Shown here: positions 50,361 through 50,396 of the stretch, one piece after another
Position numbering within the stretch: position 1 is the stretch's first letter
Layout of the letters: each line of letters opens with the position of its first letter
Virus record (IMG/VR): IMGVR_UViG_3300033144_003191
Coordinates: 1 to 50,396 of that record
Direction: 5' to 3' (one strand)
Length of the DNA stretch: 50,396 nucleotides
Origin: a virus
Notes under the pieces: generated by a model
Told to the model about the DNA's origin: nothing
Databases searched by the model: none
The model's input: the letters and a program-made list of their open reading frames with translations, nothing else
Program-made: the position numbers and the translations under genes

Positions 50361-50396
50361 AAAAACGTCGTCGATATGATACGGGGCGACAGTGAC
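50361..50396 (+). other. End of window, possible promoter
   Basis: After the last stop, TATGAT (50375-50380) lies in a tcgatatgatacggggcgac stretch. It is five of six to a -10 hexamer and loosely like the TATAGGGCG element at 13848. No fitting -35 is visible and the next gene is outside the window. Confidence 0.25.

Noticed and set aside
1-50396. tRNA genes, CRISPR arrays, insertion sequences, integrase or attachment sites
   Set aside because: Gaps are short and no cloverleaf, spaced repeats, transposase or integrase motifs were seen; tRNAs were not searched with a covariance model.

Overview
The window is part of the genome of a tailed double-stranded DNA bacteriophage (Caudoviricetes), probably a large one. 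It carries the head-assembly set (large terminase, portal, a putative capsid protease, a probable major capsid protein), a spike-like baseplate protein and a full replication set. The DNA is GC-rich, genes are packed with ATGA/TGATG junctions and strong Shine-Dalgarno sequences, and no integrase, lysogeny repressor, tRNA, insertion sequence or CRISPR array was seen. The host cannot be named from the sequence. No tail sheath, tube or tape measure protein was recognised, so the tail type is undecided.

Layout. (1) 1-36751 is almost all minus strand and holds virion and morphogenesis genes. Read in the direction of transcription: an unknown structural protein (36751), a fibre-like protein, a zinc-ribbon protein, a Gly/Ala-rich protein, the portal (32222), a giant RNA polymerase (29916), a short Gly/Ala-rich protein, a gpV-like spike, several unknown structural proteins, the large terminase (16990), then Gly/Ala-rich small proteins, a putative maturation protease (11854), scaffold-like proteins, a decoration-like protein, the probable major capsid protein (6396), a strong terminator, and lower-expressed structural genes including a tandem duplicate pair. 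(2) Three plus-strand islands interrupt this block: 13898-15061 (HTH protein and a holin-like protein), 17074-18328 (two unknown proteins) and 30015-30098 (a 27-residue acidic peptide). Each ends in a rho-independent terminator. (3) 36873-50360 is a plus-strand replication and recombination operon: Cys-rich protein, SF2 helicase, family 4 uracil-DNA glycosylase, small unknowns, a possible Hfq/Sm-like protein, DnaB-like helicase, DnaG-like primase, a multi-zinc protein, family A DNA polymerase with proofreading domain, HU-like protein, RecA-like recombinase and a putative PD-(D/E)XK nuclease.

The outstanding feature is the 2045-residue gene at 23779-29916. It is a complete multisubunit-type RNA polymerase core in one polypeptide: the beta half runs without a stop into the beta-prime half, and the NADFDGD catalytic loop, bridge helix, trigger loop and second zinc site are all intact. 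It sits inside the virion operon next to the portal, which suggests, but does not prove, packaging in the particle. No alpha, omega or sigma homologue was recognised. Second, an E-K-x-A tetrapeptide recurs in many otherwise unrelated virion proteins, including the capsid protein, and is a candidate processing signal for the phage's own protease.

How the parts fit: the polymerase could transcribe phage genes independently of the host enzyme; DnaB, primase, polymerase, HU and RecA form a near self-sufficient replisome; terminase, portal, protease and capsid genes build and fill the head. All functional assignments rest on motifs read by eye; no database search was run.
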